64,000 nt of DNA from Chromobacterium sp. IIBBL 290-4 (GCF_024207115.1 NZ_CP100128.1:4154001-4218000); one strand, 5' to 3'; positions 44,278 to 53,659 are shown, counted from the stretch's first letter. Notes: generated by a model not told the origin, from the sequence alone. Numbers and translations: made by a program.

Positions 44278-45313
44278 GGCTTTGTTGCATAAATAGGCTT
44301 CGGCATGCAAAGCCCCTTTCCCCGGACGGATTTATGGCATGCGCACCGTCATCGGCGTCCCGAGCCGCGTGAAGCGGTTCAAGATCGCCGCTCGCACTTG
44401 GAGCTCTGCGACTTGACGGTCGAAGTCCCTTGCCATTACCCGCTCGCCCAGCAGCTTGAAACAGCGCATCTTGGTTTCCACCAGGCTGCGGCGATGGTAA
44501 CCGCTCCATTTCCTCCAGATCGCTCGACCCAGGAGCCGGGTAGCACGCAGTATCTCGTTTCGGACATGGGCGCCCAACCGATTTTCCTTCCACGGCTTGG
44601 CATTCTTTCGGGTAGGAATCACCGCCTCGGCTTTTCGCTTGGCAATCGCTTCATGGCAGCCTTTGGTGTCGTAGGCACCATCGCCACTTACTGCAGCAAT
44701 CCTTTCCCCCGCGGAAATCTGGTCCAGCAACTCCGGCAACATTGGCGCATCGCCCACCGCGTTGTCGGTCACTTCAATCGCCCGGATTTCCAGCGTCTGC
44801 GCATCAATGCCCAAATGCACCTTGCGCCACTGACGGCGGTACTCCGCGCCGTGTTTCTTCGTTTTCCATTCGCCTTCACCCAGCATCTTGATGCCGGTGC
44901 TGTCGATCAACAGGTGCAGCCCGGTCGTGGTTGGACGGCAAGGAATGGCCACCTGCAAATGCTTTTGCCGCCAGCACACGGTGCTGTAGTCCGGCGTCAG
45001 CCAGTCCAGCCCCGCCAGTTTGAGCAGGCTTTGCACCATACCCACGGCCTGTCGGAGCGCAAGATTGAACAGGCATTTGATCGTCAGGCAGAACTGAATG
45101 GCGGCATCGCTGAAAGTCGGTGTCCGTCCACGTTTGCCGACTGCAGAGCCATGCCAGCGCATGTCACGGTCCAACCAGATCATCAGCGACCCACGCGCCT
45201 TGAGCGCAGCATTGTAGGTCTTCCAGTTGGTGGTCTTGTACTTGGGCGGGGCGGGCTTGCTCATGCCGTCATTCTACCCCGCCTGCTGGGAGGGTGATTT
45301 GTGCAACAAAGCC
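44278..45313 (-). mobile_element. IS5-family (IS903-like) insertion sequence, copy B
   Basis: 1036 bp, same ends and orientation as copy A. Flanks are ATTCAGTTC on the left and CATCAAAAA on the right, with no 9-bp duplication. On the left it cuts IS256 copy B and on the right a membrane-protein gene, so it marks a deletion or recombination joint rather than a simple insertion. Confidence 0.92.
44332..45264 (-). CDS. IS5-family (IS903 group) transposase
   Basis: 310 residues, identical to the copy at 5481-6413 apart from one residue (STVCWRQ here). The three catalytic regions are intact, so it is probably functional. Confidence 0.94.
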   Translation of the reverse strand: MSKPAPPKYKTTNWKTYNAALKARGSLMIWLDRDMRWHGSAVGKRGRTPTFSDAAIQFCLTIKCLFNLALRQAVGMVQSLLKLAGLDWLTPDYSTVCWRQKHLQVAIPCRPTTTGLHLLIDSTGIKMLGEGEWKTKKHGAEYRRQWRKVHLGIDAQTLEIRAIEVTDNAVGDAPMLPELLDQISAGERIAAVSGDGAYDTKGCHEAIAKRKAEAVIPTRKNAKPWKENRLGAHVRNEILRATRLLGRAIWRKWSGYHRRSLVETKMRCFKLLGERVMARDFDRQVAELQVRAAILNRFTRLGTPMTVRMP

Positions 45314-45761
45314 CATCAAAAATATAAGCGTTATTGATAAAGTCTATCTTTTTTACTGCCAATAGAATGTTTGCGGATGACCTTTTAACAGATATAAAAA
45401 TGTAAAACATCAAAAAGACCAATGCAATAGCCGCAACACCAATCGGAACGGGAGGGCTAATGAGTGAGGAAATTAGACCAATCCCTATGAAAAAAACCAA
45501 AAAAGGAAATAAAGCCAGGAAAAAACCAAATACATAACAAGGCAATGTGTCTGCAAAATTTGACTTGTAATAAGCCACAACCATTGCCACTGCAAAAATA
45601 GGGGTGATAAAAATGCTAGATACTAAAACAGTATAGACACTGGGAGCACTTTCATAAAATAAATTATAACTAGCGACTGCATTTAGTATCGACCCCAAAA
45701 CACCTGAAGCAAAAGCAACCGGCATAGCTTCCTTGATAGGAAAGTCAACAGGTTTGGACAT
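45314..45761 (-). pseudogene. Membrane protein, C-terminus replaced by IS903-like sequence
   Basis: About 149 native residues starting MSKPVDFPIKEAMPVAFASG, then about 17 from the IS. Four membrane helices are visible, for example VSSIFITPIFAVAMVVAYY and FFLALFPFLVFFIGIGLISS. The DNA is AT-rich, unlike the core genome. Next to VgrG and its effector genes, small polytopic membrane proteins often serve as immunity proteins; that role is a guess here. Confidence 0.65.
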
Positions 45762-45839
45762 ATACTCTCAATTAAATTTTCAATAGCAGGATGTAAATTA
45801 TAATAACCACCACCTGGCCTTGCAGACAAGGGGTATTGA

Positions 45840-46038
45840 TTTGGCAAGCAGGGCTGGCATCAGGGTGGTTTGCAGCCGATGGACCGTGCGGGAACGATCC
45901 TCGGCTCTTCCATTTGCGAATGGTGTCAATGGTGACGTTGTAGCGAGCGGCCAGCTTGGTCTGAGTGCCGGAGGTTTGCTGAATCTCTTTGCGAATGGCC
46001 GGCATGGTGCGTGCTTGCTTGTGCAATTTGACGATCAT
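45840..46038 (-). pseudogene. IS481-family transposase remnant (N-terminal part, frameshifted)
   Basis: MIVKLHKQARTMPAIRKEIQ and LAARYNVTIDTIRKWKSR are the N-terminal helix-turn-helix of IS481-type transposases. In the next frame the DNA reads EDRSRTVHRLQTTLMPALLA, the family's following segment, so a frameshift separates the two. The rest of the transposase is missing. It lies between two AT-rich membrane protein genes. Confidence 0.8.
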
Positions 46039-46138
46039 GCTGCCTGGGTCTTGAGCGTTTCCAGAATTTTACCCAAACCCTCGCAGCCAGGGAAGTTTTC
46101 AGAGACGTTTGCTCAGGTGAGCATCTGGGATACGACAA

Positions 46139-46906
46139 CTACAAACGGCCAATTAATGGCTTTTTGTACTTTTTTTCCAAAGATCTAATAACAAAAAAAT
46201 GAAAATAAGTACTGCAAGCCATCTTTCCCCATATATGAAGTGTCAAGCCAAAGCTCAATAAAGAAATAAGTAGAATAGTTATGTCAGTAGTGCCAATTTT
46301 ATTTAGTATTTGAGAGATGGCGTATCCGGCTGACACTATGAATGATGCAATGGTCAATATTTTTCCATTTTTTTTCACAAGGAATTTTGATATTGCACTG
46401 TCAGTAGATATTACGGGCGGCTCAAAATCAACAGAGAATCCCCTTTTAAAGGAAATGTGGCTTTCACTTATTATCAAATTCTTCTCTATCAAGCTATCCT
46501 TCACAAACAATCTCTTGAATGCAGTAATTTTAATCAGCACCCATGCTGCTGCAGAAATCAAAATAAGACCAGTTGCAGATATTAAAAATACCCTATTGTG
46601 CTGAACAAAGATAAGATATCCAAAGCTCAAAAATCCAAATGGAATAATTGCGTATGGCCAGATAGCCAAGGCATTAATTATAGAACTGGAAAATATCCGG
46701 TCTGATGGCTTAATGAACAATCCGGCAATGCAATAAAGAATACCAATCAATATACTAAAGAAGACTGAGTACTTATAAATAAGCACCATTGGTTCTGAAC
46801 TTGAAAACATCAACCACATAGGTAAAATCAAGAACAGAATAGTAAAAAATGGTATGGAAATAGATGCTAACTTCAGCTTATCTGCTGGATTGTCAATGTT
46901 ATTCAT
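46139..46906 (-). CDS. AT-rich multi-pass membrane protein of the VgrG island
   Basis: 255 residues starting MNNIDNPADKLKLASISIPF, with roughly seven membrane helices (for example ISIPFFTILFLILPMWLM, YSVFFSILIGILYCIAGLFI and ITILLISLLSFGLTLHIW). No family recognised. Low GC compared with the core suggests recent transfer. Its position downstream of a VgrG-effector pair is where immunity or accessory genes sit. Confidence 0.65.
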   Translation of the reverse strand: MNNIDNPADKLKLASISIPFFTILFLILPMWLMFSSSEPMVLIYKYSVFFSILIGILYCIAGLFIKPSDRIFSSSIINALAIWPYAIIPFGFLSFGYLIFVQHNRVFLISATGLILISAAAWVLIKITAFKRLFVKDSLIEKNLIISESHISFKRGFSVDFEPPVISTDSAISKFLVKKNGKILTIASFIVSAGYAISQILNKIGTTDITILLISLLSFGLTLHIWGKMACSTYFHFFVIRSLEKKYKKPLIGRL

Positions 46907-47004
46907 GACTGATTATGCAATAACTGGTTCGTTGAGCCGACACAGCCATTACAGTCTTCTAGTTGATTTTTTTCAAACATGCCCTATGTTAAATTCGCGA
47001 CCTA

Positions 47005-47598
47005 TTAATTAAGAGGTATTGCCTCGGAATAATCATCACCATTATTCTTTGGATGACTCAACCATTTAACAACAATAGCGCCATTCTTTTCTTGAAATGC
47101 ATTTTCAATTCTACCATCACCTTTGTCTTGCAAATACATATCGTATTGACAACTTTGCACTAATTCATTTTTCTTAACGGCAATGGAATCTTTATCTACC
47201 ACAATTATCTTTAGCCACGCCTCAATTCCTGTCCCACATTGACCTTTAGTATCACCTGAGTTGGTTCTTAAAGTAAAAAGATATGGTATGGCATACCCAC
47301 TCAATGTCTTAATTGGATGAGAAAAAATCGCTCTGTTATATGAGTCCATGCCAAGCCTTGCAGGGTCCCTCCCCTTGGGAATACGAAAAAACAGGCTCCC
47401 TACATTTCTACCATCTCTTGCCAGAAAAACATTCTCTCCTATATTATTTCTATACTCAAACGCAATGGAATAATTTTCATCCAACTTTACAACATTGGCA
47501 CGCGCATTTTCAGAATGCGAATTTACTGAAGCCGTGACCAGGAAAACTGATATCAAAAAACCATTAAATTTATTGTGCATTCTTGATGTGTTCAGCAT
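47005..47598 (-). CDS. Exported protein, candidate immunity partner of the type VI effector
   Basis: 197 residues. A signal peptide (FNGFLISVFLVTASVNSHS) follows a short N-terminus; the ATG at 47580 is an alternative start. The mature part is beta-rich with Cys in QCGTGIEAWLK and LVQSCQYDMY that may form a disulfide. Its start overlaps the effector stop by 29 bases. A periplasmic protein coupled to a peptidoglycan-cutting effector is the classic immunity arrangement. The family is not recognised, so the role rests on context. Confidence 0.65.
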   Translation of the reverse strand: MLNTSRMHNKFNGFLISVFLVTASVNSHSENARANVVKLDENYSIAFEYRNNIGENVFLARDGRNVGSLFFRIPKGRDPARLGMDSYNRAIFSHPIKTLSGYAIPYLFTLRTNSGDTKGQCGTGIEAWLKIIVVDKDSIAVKKNELVQSCQYDMYLQDKGDGRIENAFQEKNGAIVVKWLSHPKNNGDDYSEAIPLN

Positions 47599-48547
47599 AG
47601 CATCGCCCTGTATAAATAGGTTTACTTTTTTTATTCTTTCTTAAATCATCAAGGGATTTGTCTTTATTTTCTTCTTTGGTTACATTCCACCCTTTATTAG
47701 ATTCCTTTGGATCGCAAAGAATATTTTTGTTTACTACCCAAGCTTTAAGTTTTAAATCCCATTCATGATAATGATAGTTAGCACCATTATAGAAGGCCAA
47801 AGTCTCCAGATCCAATTGGTCTTGGCTATACAACCTACCATCTTGTGATAGATATTTTTTTGCACTTTTTCTTTTTGATTTTACAATGGAAAGAATATTA
47901 TCCGCATGCTTTTTCCAGTTCCAAACTTGCTCATATGTGGGAACGGGAATAGTTGCTTGGCCCAATCCATAACCATTGTCAAAAGAAACCAATGGCATTT
48001 CATCAGTGTAGAAGTGCGTGAAATTAGTTTCTTGCTTGAATATTTTCTTCACAAGATCAGCTAGGTCTGCATCAGGAGCGCTATCTAGGTAGGTCGAAAC
48101 CAACTCTTTCCCCGGCTCCGTCCCAAGAATAAAGACAGTTCTTCTGAATTTATCCTCGCCCGCCTTTATATTAACAGTTAATTCGCCACCAACAATCTGA
48201 CCGTCAAGATTTACCGCCCACTTCTTGTCATTTAATTTTCCTCCACCTTGCAAGATATAAGTTTTACTATGCTTTGGTTTAAATCGTGGCTTGTTTTTTG
48301 CTTGCTTGCAAGACTGAACAATCCAACGAATACTCCACTCAAGATCATAAGGTGGAGATGCGCTAGTCTTAAATTCAAAACTAATTTCTGGCATTTTTGC
48401 ATCTGCTGTAATATGAAATTTCTCGCAGCTGCTTGGTTTGATCCATTCTCCAGAATTGGCACTTACTTCACACCGCAATAACGAGCTTTCAATACCATCA
48501 GTTTTACCAGCCGACTTACTCTTTGCAATTGGCTTCTTCTGATCCAT
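47570..48547 (-). CDS. Putative type VI secretion effector with lysozyme/transglycosylase-like domain
   Basis: 325 residues. The N-terminal ~140 residues are beta-rich and unrecognised. LVKKIFKQETNFTHFYTDE places a catalytic-type Glu at 173, and SFDNGYGLGQATIPVPTYEQ matches the G-L-G/M-Q motif of goose-type/SLT lysozymes; LETLAFYNGANYHYHEWDL fits the later YN segment. These enzymes cleave the glycan strands of peptidoglycan. It lies eight bases after vgrG, without a signal peptide, as expected for a cargo delivered by the VgrG spike. Confidence 0.75.
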   Translation of the reverse strand: MDQKKPIAKSKSAGKTDGIESSLLRCEVSANSGEWIKPSSCEKFHITADAKMPEISFEFKTSASPPYDLEWSIRWIVQSCKQAKNKPRFKPKHSKTYILQGGGKLNDKKWAVNLDGQIVGGELTVNIKAGEDKFRRTVFILGTEPGKELVSTYLDSAPDADLADLVKKIFKQETNFTHFYTDEMPLVSFDNGYGLGQATIPVPTYEQVWNWKKHADNILSIVKSKRKSAKKYLSQDGRLYSQDQLDLETLAFYNGANYHYHEWDLKLKAWVVNKNILCDPKESNKGWNVTKEENKDKSLDDLRKNKKSKPIYTGRCYAEHIKNAQ

Positions 48548-48555
48548 TTTAATTC

Positions 48556-51309
48556 CTAGCTAATATCTTTGCCGTGATCGAATATTTCCACATCGAAACT
48601 TTCATGCTTAGCACTTTGAAATCTTTCCGTAAGGCCGCTTTCATCAGTAACCCCTTCGTGAACCTTACCACTTGCAAAAGTAATCCGATAAGGTGTATGA
48701 GGCATCGGAATATCAGTGCCGTGATGAATAAGATGCAGCTGCTGATCGCTTATCCCGATTTTAGGAAGCGGTGGAAGCATAGCATCTAGACTAGCGGGTC
48801 CATTCAAATCATGACTGGCACCCTTGACGCTTACCTTGCCAGGTGCATGCACCTCGATATTGCCGCCAGCAATGCGGAAATAAGCGCCGCCAGCCGTCAG
48901 CAGAATTTCCTGCTTAGCGTTAACCACGATCCGCTCCTTGCAGGAGGTAATGGTTACATCCTTGTCGGCAGTGATCTCCATCGCATCGCTTTGCGCCTGG
49001 ACTTGAACCTTGCCCTTGGCAGCGATCAGTTTTAGCGCCACTTTGTCTTGCACGCCCCCCACGAACAGGCTGATGTGCTTGCCGACGTTGTGCAGCCAGC
49101 GCCGGCCGGTGGTGTGGTTGGCATCGCGCTGGGCAACGAGGTTCAAGTTGGCCCCTGCCGCCAACGTTTGGCTTTGCTCGGTCAGGCTGGCGATGCCGGC
49201 CGGGCCGGACAGCACCAGTTGCGGCTGTTGGCCGGCTTGCTCTTTCGCCGTCTTGCCATCCTTGTCGGTATTGCTGCCGGCCTCCCAAGCCGTCAGCGCA
49301 TCCAACTGGTGCTGGAGATGGCCCGCATCCTTCTTGCCGCTCTTGGCGTTGTCGTCGCCAATGCCGTCGGGTCCGGTCTCCATGGTGTCGGCCAGCTGCT
49401 CAGTGGCGGTTTCCGCCAAGGCCTGGCTCAGCGCGAGGGCTGATTGCAGCTGGCTTTGCGCATGCTCGCGCGCCAGCTGTTTGCCACCGGCGCCGTTCTG
49501 CGCCTCGGTGGACAGCAGCAGGCCGTGCGCGGCGCGGATGGCGCCGTGCTGGTCTGTCCGCAATTCGAAACCATCGCCGCGCGGCTGGGCTTTGCCGTTA
49601 CTGCGCGGGTGGGTCAGGAAGCCCTGATTGAGCTGGGTCTTGCCGGATTCGCTCGACAGCTTGGCGCGCACTTCGCCGGGCGTATCGTCGAACAGCAGTT
49701 CGTTGTAGCTGCCGCCCTGGTGCTCTTTGGATTGGATACCGGACAGCGCCTTATTGGCCGGCAGGCTGCCGGTGCCGCTGAAGCCCGGTGTAGCATGGCT
49801 GCCGTTGTAGACCACGCCGCGCACTACCGGGCGGTCGATGTCGCCTTCGATGAAATCGACCAGCACTTCCTGGCCGATGCGCGGGATGAACTGGTGGCCG
49901 AAGCTGGCGCCGGCGGCCGGCATGGCCACCCGCACCCAACACGAGGACTTGTCGTCCAGGCCCGCACCGATGGTGGGATGCTCCTCCGGCCGTTGCCAGT
50001 GGAACTGCACCTTGATGCGGCCTTGCTCGTCGGTATGAATCTCCTCGCCGCCCGGGCCCACCACGGTGGCGGTCTGCATGCCCTGCGACTTCGGCTTGGC
50101 GTGCTCGGTGCCGGCAAAGGCCGGCGTCAGCGGAATGCCGCGGCGCTGGGTCTGGATGGCGGTGGTGAACGGCGCGGCGTCGGCTTGCGCGCCGACATGC
50201 TGCGCCAGGTCCTGCGGCAGGTTGTTGCGCGCCAGAAAGGTTTGCCCAGTGACCACGAATTCGCGGTTTTGCGGACTGTCGCTTTCATGCGCCGGATGAT
50301 CATCCAGCTGAAACCACTCGCCCGGCTGCAGGCCGCGTACGCTGCCGCTACCGCTGAACTGCTTGGCCTGCAGGTCATTGGCTTGCTGGCGCAGCTCGGC
50401 GTAGCGGCCCAACTGCTCTTCGTCGCCGGCGTAATACAGGCCTGGCGCGTCGTATTGGGTCAGGCTGCTCTGCAGCGCTTGGCCGGTTTGGCCCTGCTCG
50501 ATGTGGCTGCCATCCTGAATCTGCTGGGTGTAGACCGGCTTGTAGTCATAGCTGGCCAGCGCCACGCTGCTCGGCACGATCTGCCGCGTCGCCTGCCAGC
50601 CGGTGAGGCCATCTTCTTCTTCGGTGGCGTCGCTGCGGTGAAAGCGCACGCGCGCCAGCGAGGCGGCCGGCAGGCTGTGGGCGTCATCAAACACGGTCAG
50701 CTGCACTTGCGGGCCATCCTCGTCTTGATGCACGAAGCGCCAGGCATAGCCCTCTTCATGCAGCAGCCGGACGATGAAGTCGTAATCGCTCTCGCGGTAT
50801 TGCAGGGTGTAGCTGCGCGGCTGGGCCGGCTGCACCTGGATGGCCAGCGTCTGCACGCGGGCAAAGGCCGGGTTGGCCTGCTGATGTTCGGTCAGGATCT
50901 GCTGGACGATGTCAGGCACCGTCAGGTCCTGGAACACCCGCGAAGTGCGGCGGTGGCGCAGCAGCGCGAACGGCGGCTCAATGGTCAGCTCATACCTGGC
51001 GAAGCCGCCATCGGCATCCGCCAGCCTGGCCTCGCTCACCACGCCGCAGCGGATGGATTCGCCGCCGGAGGCATCTTCAATGCCGATCCGCGCCGGCTGG
51101 CCAAGCAGCGACTTCAGTTCGATATGGGTGTCGGGGGAAAGGCAGGTCAGGGTATAGCGGTAAGGTTGGGAAATCCCCTCCTCCGCTTGCAAGCTCAGCG
51201 GCAACAATTGCTCAGCGGCGATCTGCCCGGTGCCCAGCTGCAGCGTCAACACCCGTCTATCTTGGCCAAAGGCAGAGGCGAAGCTGGCCAACAGTGCGTT
51301 CAGATCCAT
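48556..51309 (-). CDS. vgrG: Type VI secretion spike protein VgrG (with DUF2345 extension)
   Basis: The start at 51309 (MDLNALLASFASAFGQDRRV) gives 917 residues. The gp27-like part has QPYRYTLTCLSPDTHIELKS and SRVFQDLTVPDIVQQILTEH, the gp5-like OB region FHWQRPEEHPTIGAGLDDKS and IGQEVLVDFIEGDIDRPVV, then the DUF2345 domain (GKVQVQAQSDAMEITADKDV). The C-terminal tail contains an Ala/Gln-rich linker and a final domain ending FDVEIFDHGKDIS that may bind the cargo. The upstream body is GC-rich while the genes behind it are AT-rich, typical of a conserved spike with exchangeable cargo. Confidence 0.95.
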   Translation of the reverse strand: MDLNALLASFASAFGQDRRVLTLQLGTGQIAAEQLLPLSLQAEEGISQPYRYTLTCLSPDTHIELKSLLGQPARIGIEDASGGESIRCGVVSEARLADADGGFARYELTIEPPFALLRHRRTSRVFQDLTVPDIVQQILTEHQQANPAFARVQTLAIQVQPAQPRSYTLQYRESDYDFIVRLLHEEGYAWRFVHQDEDGPQVQLTVFDDAHSLPAASLARVRFHRSDATEEEDGLTGWQATRQIVPSSVALASYDYKPVYTQQIQDGSHIEQGQTGQALQSSLTQYDAPGLYYAGDEEQLGRYAELRQQANDLQAKQFSGSGSVRGLQPGEWFQLDDHPAHESDSPQNREFVVTGQTFLARNNLPQDLAQHVGAQADAAPFTTAIQTQRRGIPLTPAFAGTEHAKPKSQGMQTATVVGPGGEEIHTDEQGRIKVQFHWQRPEEHPTIGAGLDDKSSCWVRVAMPAAGASFGHQFIPRIGQEVLVDFIEGDIDRPVVRGVVYNGSHATPGFSGTGSLPANKALSGIQSKEHQGGSYNELLFDDTPGEVRAKLSSESGKTQLNQGFLTHPRSNGKAQPRGDGFELRTDQHGAIRAAHGLLLSTEAQNGAGGKQLAREHAQSQLQSALALSQALAETATEQLADTMETGPDGIGDDNAKSGKKDAGHLQHQLDALTAWEAGSNTDKDGKTAKEQAGQQPQLVLSGPAGIASLTEQSQTLAAGANLNLVAQRDANHTTGRRWLHNVGKHISLFVGGVQDKVALKLIAAKGKVQVQAQSDAMEITADKDVTITSCKERIVVNAKQEILLTAGGAYFRIAGGNIEVHAPGKVSVKGASHDLNGPASLDAMLPPLPKIGISDQQLHLIHHGTDIPMPHTPYRITFASGKVHEGVTDESGLTERFQSAKHESFDVEIFDHGKDIS

Positions 51310-51474
51310 CGGAAATCCAAAAAAGAATACCCTCAAGCCGAGGGTATGTCATTGAACTAGTAGAAGATAAGGATTCTATGATTTTATGGAGCTTTCAACA
51401 AGTCTTGTCTGACAATAGCATTGACTGGCCTGCACAAAAGAACAGGTACGGCAGGACAAGCGCTTATCCCAAGC

Positions 51475-51528
51475 ATGGCAACGATAGAACCGCGCGGCGA
51501 CAAATGGCGAGTCAAGGTGCGCAGCGGC
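51475..51528 (+). pseudogene. First 18 codons of a second integrase gene
   Basis: MATIEPRGDKWRVKVRSG resembles the start of the integrase at 36119 (MAVIDRRGDKWRVRVRKG). At GCGGCTGC the sequence switches to a diverged copy of 40848 onwards. The rest of the integrase gene is absent. Confidence 0.75.
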
Positions 51529-51719
51529 TGCACTTTCAGATACGGCGTGGCCGGGGGTGAAGACATCGTCTCACTGCTCAAGCCCGCGTCCCTGGCCTCC
51601 AGCCCCAGCTCTTCCACCACATCAAAATCATCGCGCCGCAGATCCAGCTGATGCGTCGCATCGATCATCTGCTGGCCGGCATGCCGCAAAGCCGCCGCGT
51701 AAAGAGATTTCCTGAACAT
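51526..51719 (-). pseudogene. Diverged partial copy of the 111-residue phage gene
   Basis: MFRKSLYAAALRHAGQQMID to TPYLKVQP repeats the N-terminal 65 residues encoded at 40848-41043 with about one substitution in six to ten; the frame then enters antisense integrase sequence and loses homology. Confidence 0.8.
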
Positions 51720-51783
51720 TGTCGTCCTCCCACTGCCTAGCCGCCGCCAGCAAGGCGCCTACCGCCAGGCAAACCAACGCCAT

Positions 51784-51922
51784 GAAAAACACACGCCCCT
51801 CAGCGTGCGCCTTGCGGTGTGCGCCGGCTGGCCATGGCGGCTGAAAAACTCAAAAGACAACCGTTTGCCCTGCCGGCAGTACAAATCGGCCAGCTCTTCG
51901 CCGATCCAGCCAATGATGACTT
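51784..51922 (-). pseudogene. Diverged copy of the 45-residue phage gene, start lost
   Basis: VIIGWIGEELADLYCRQGKR and FEFFSRHGQPAHTARRTL match the product of 41104-41241. Homology ends at 51922, where IS5-family sequence begins, removing the MRFTE start. Confidence 0.7.
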
Positions 51923-51929
51923 TGCCGGC

Positions 51930-52725
51930 ATGGAACTTACACCTGAGCAATTCTCCCGCATCGAACATTGCCTGCCAAAGCAACGCGGCAATGTCAGCAT
52001 GACCAACCTGCAAGTCATCAACGCCATCTTGTATGTGGCCGAACATGGCTGCAAATGGCGTGGTCTTCCCAAGCGCTTTGGCAAATGACACACCATCTAC
52101 ACGCGCATGAGTCGTTGGAGCAAAGCCGATGTTTTGGACAGGATGTTCGCTGTATTGCAGCGTGAACAATTGGTTCATATCAAAATCGAGGCCATGTCGC
52201 TGGATAGCACCTGCATCAAGGTCCATCCTGATGGGACCGGCGCTTTAAAAAAACGGCCCGCAAGCCATCGGAAAGTCCAGAGGCGGATAGAATACAAAAA
52301 TTCATCTGCTCGCCGCCGATGCCAGAACAGCCATAGCGTTTTGCCTCTCGCCAGGTCAGGCGCATGACGCGCCGGAAGGCAGAAAACTGCTTCGTCAGTT
52401 TGGCGACACCCAGCAGCCCCTTCATCTGCTGATGGATCGGGCATATGAAGGCAATGAAACCCGGCAATTGGCGCTGGATCTGGGTTTCATCCCCGTTGTT
52501 CCGCCCCTTCGCACCAGAGTCGACCCGTGGGAATACGATCGTGAGATGTACAAACGTCGAAACGAAGTCGAAAGACTGTTTCGGCGCTTGAAGGGCTTCA
52601 GGCGCATTTTCTCAAGATTCGAGAAGCTGGATGCGATGTATTTGGCGTTTCTGAACTTTGCCCTCGTCGCCGATCGACTGAGGGGATTGTGTCAACAGGA
52701 CCTGTTTTATCGCCGCACAAAATGA
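51930..52725 (+). pseudogene. Degenerate IS5-family transposase (IS427-like)
   Basis: The pieces are MELTPEQFSRIEHCLPKQRG to LPKRFGK, a stop at 52086-52088, YTRMSRWSKADVLDRMFAVL with SLDSTCIKVHPDGTGALKK (first catalytic Asp), a frame change near 52370, then LLMDRAYEGNETRQLALDLG and YKRRNEVERLFRRLKGFRRI (second Asp and the catalytic Glu helix). All parts of one DDE transposase are present in order but in at least three frames, so it is inactive. Terminal repeats were not identified. Confidence 0.88.
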
Positions 52726-52753
52726 AAGCAATTATTAATAACATGGCGATGGG

Positions 52754-53659
52754 TCAAACCAAACTCAGCCGTTTTTTCAACAGCTCCGCCGCCCACTCGA
52801 CAAATACCTGCACCCGGCGCGACAAATGCCGCCGATGCGGATACAACACCGACACCGGCAAAGCCTGCGGCGGCCAGTCGCGCAGCACCTCAATCAGGCG
52901 GCCGGCCTCCACGTGCGGCGCGGCGTCATAGCGCGGCAACTGAATCAGGCCCAGGCCAGCCAGGGCGCAAGCGGCGTAAGTTTCCACATGGTTGACATTG
53001 ACGGCCGCGCGCATCGGCGCCTCCTTCCAAGCACCCTCCTCCTGATACTCCCAGCCAAACACCTTGCCACTGGCCGGCGAGGCATAATTCACCGCCAGAT
53101 GATTCCCCAACTCCTTGGGCGAATGCGGCTCGCCATGGCGGGCCAGATAATCCGGGCTGGCGTAATTGCCTTGCGGCATCAGGCCGATGCGCCGCGCCAC
53201 CAGCCGCGATTCACTCAGAAAACCGGCGCGGATCACGCAATCCACCCCTTCTTGAATCAAGTCCACCGGCCGGTCCGTCACGCCCAGCTCCAGCTGGATG
53301 TCGGGGTAAAGCTGGAAGAACTCAGGCAAGGCAGGCGCCAGAATCTGCCGGCCTATCGGTCCCGGCACATCGATCCGCAGCCGGCCTTTGGGACTGGCGC
53401 CTTGCTGGCTGAACAGCGCCTCTATCTCGTCAAAGTCCGCCAGCAGCTGGCGACAGCGTTCATAGAAGCCGCTGCCGTCCAGCGTCAGCTGAATGCGCCG
53501 CGTGGTCCGGTGCAGCAAACGCGCGCCCAATTGCGCCTCAAGCTGCTGCACCGCGCTGGATACCGTCGCTCGCGGAAGCTGCAGTTGCTGCGCCGCCTTG
53601 GTGAATCCATTGGCGTCCACCACGGTGACGAAAACCTGCATCGCTTGTATCCGGTCCAT
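52754..53659 (-). CDS. LysR-family transcriptional regulator
   Basis: 301 residues with the LysR helix-turn-helix at the N-terminus (GFTKAAQQLQLPRATVSSAV) and the periplasmic-binding-like effector domain (LRIDVPGPIGRQILAPALPE onward). It belongs to the large CrgA/DsdC-like group. It is divergent from an SDR gene with a shared 130-bp promoter region and most likely controls it. Confidence 0.92.
   Translation of the reverse strand: MDRIQAMQVFVTVVDANGFTKAAQQLQLPRATVSSAVQQLEAQLGARLLHRTTRRIQLTLDGSGFYERCRQLLADFDEIEALFSQQGASPKGRLRIDVPGPIGRQILAPALPEFFQLYPDIQLELGVTDRPVDLIQEGVDCVIRAGFLSESRLVARRIGLMPQGNYASPDYLARHGEPHSPKELGNHLAVNYASPASGKVFGWEYQEEGAWKEAPMRAAVNVNHVETYAACALAGLGLIQLPRYDAAPHVEAGRLIEVLRDWPPQALPVSVLYPHRRHLSRRVQVFVEWAAELLKKRLSLV

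Noticed and set aside
35950..52753. Search for the right attachment site (copy of the tRNA-Leu 3' end)
   Set aside because: No repeat of GAGTCTCTCCTTTCGCACCA was seen in the window; the right boundary of the island is unresolved.
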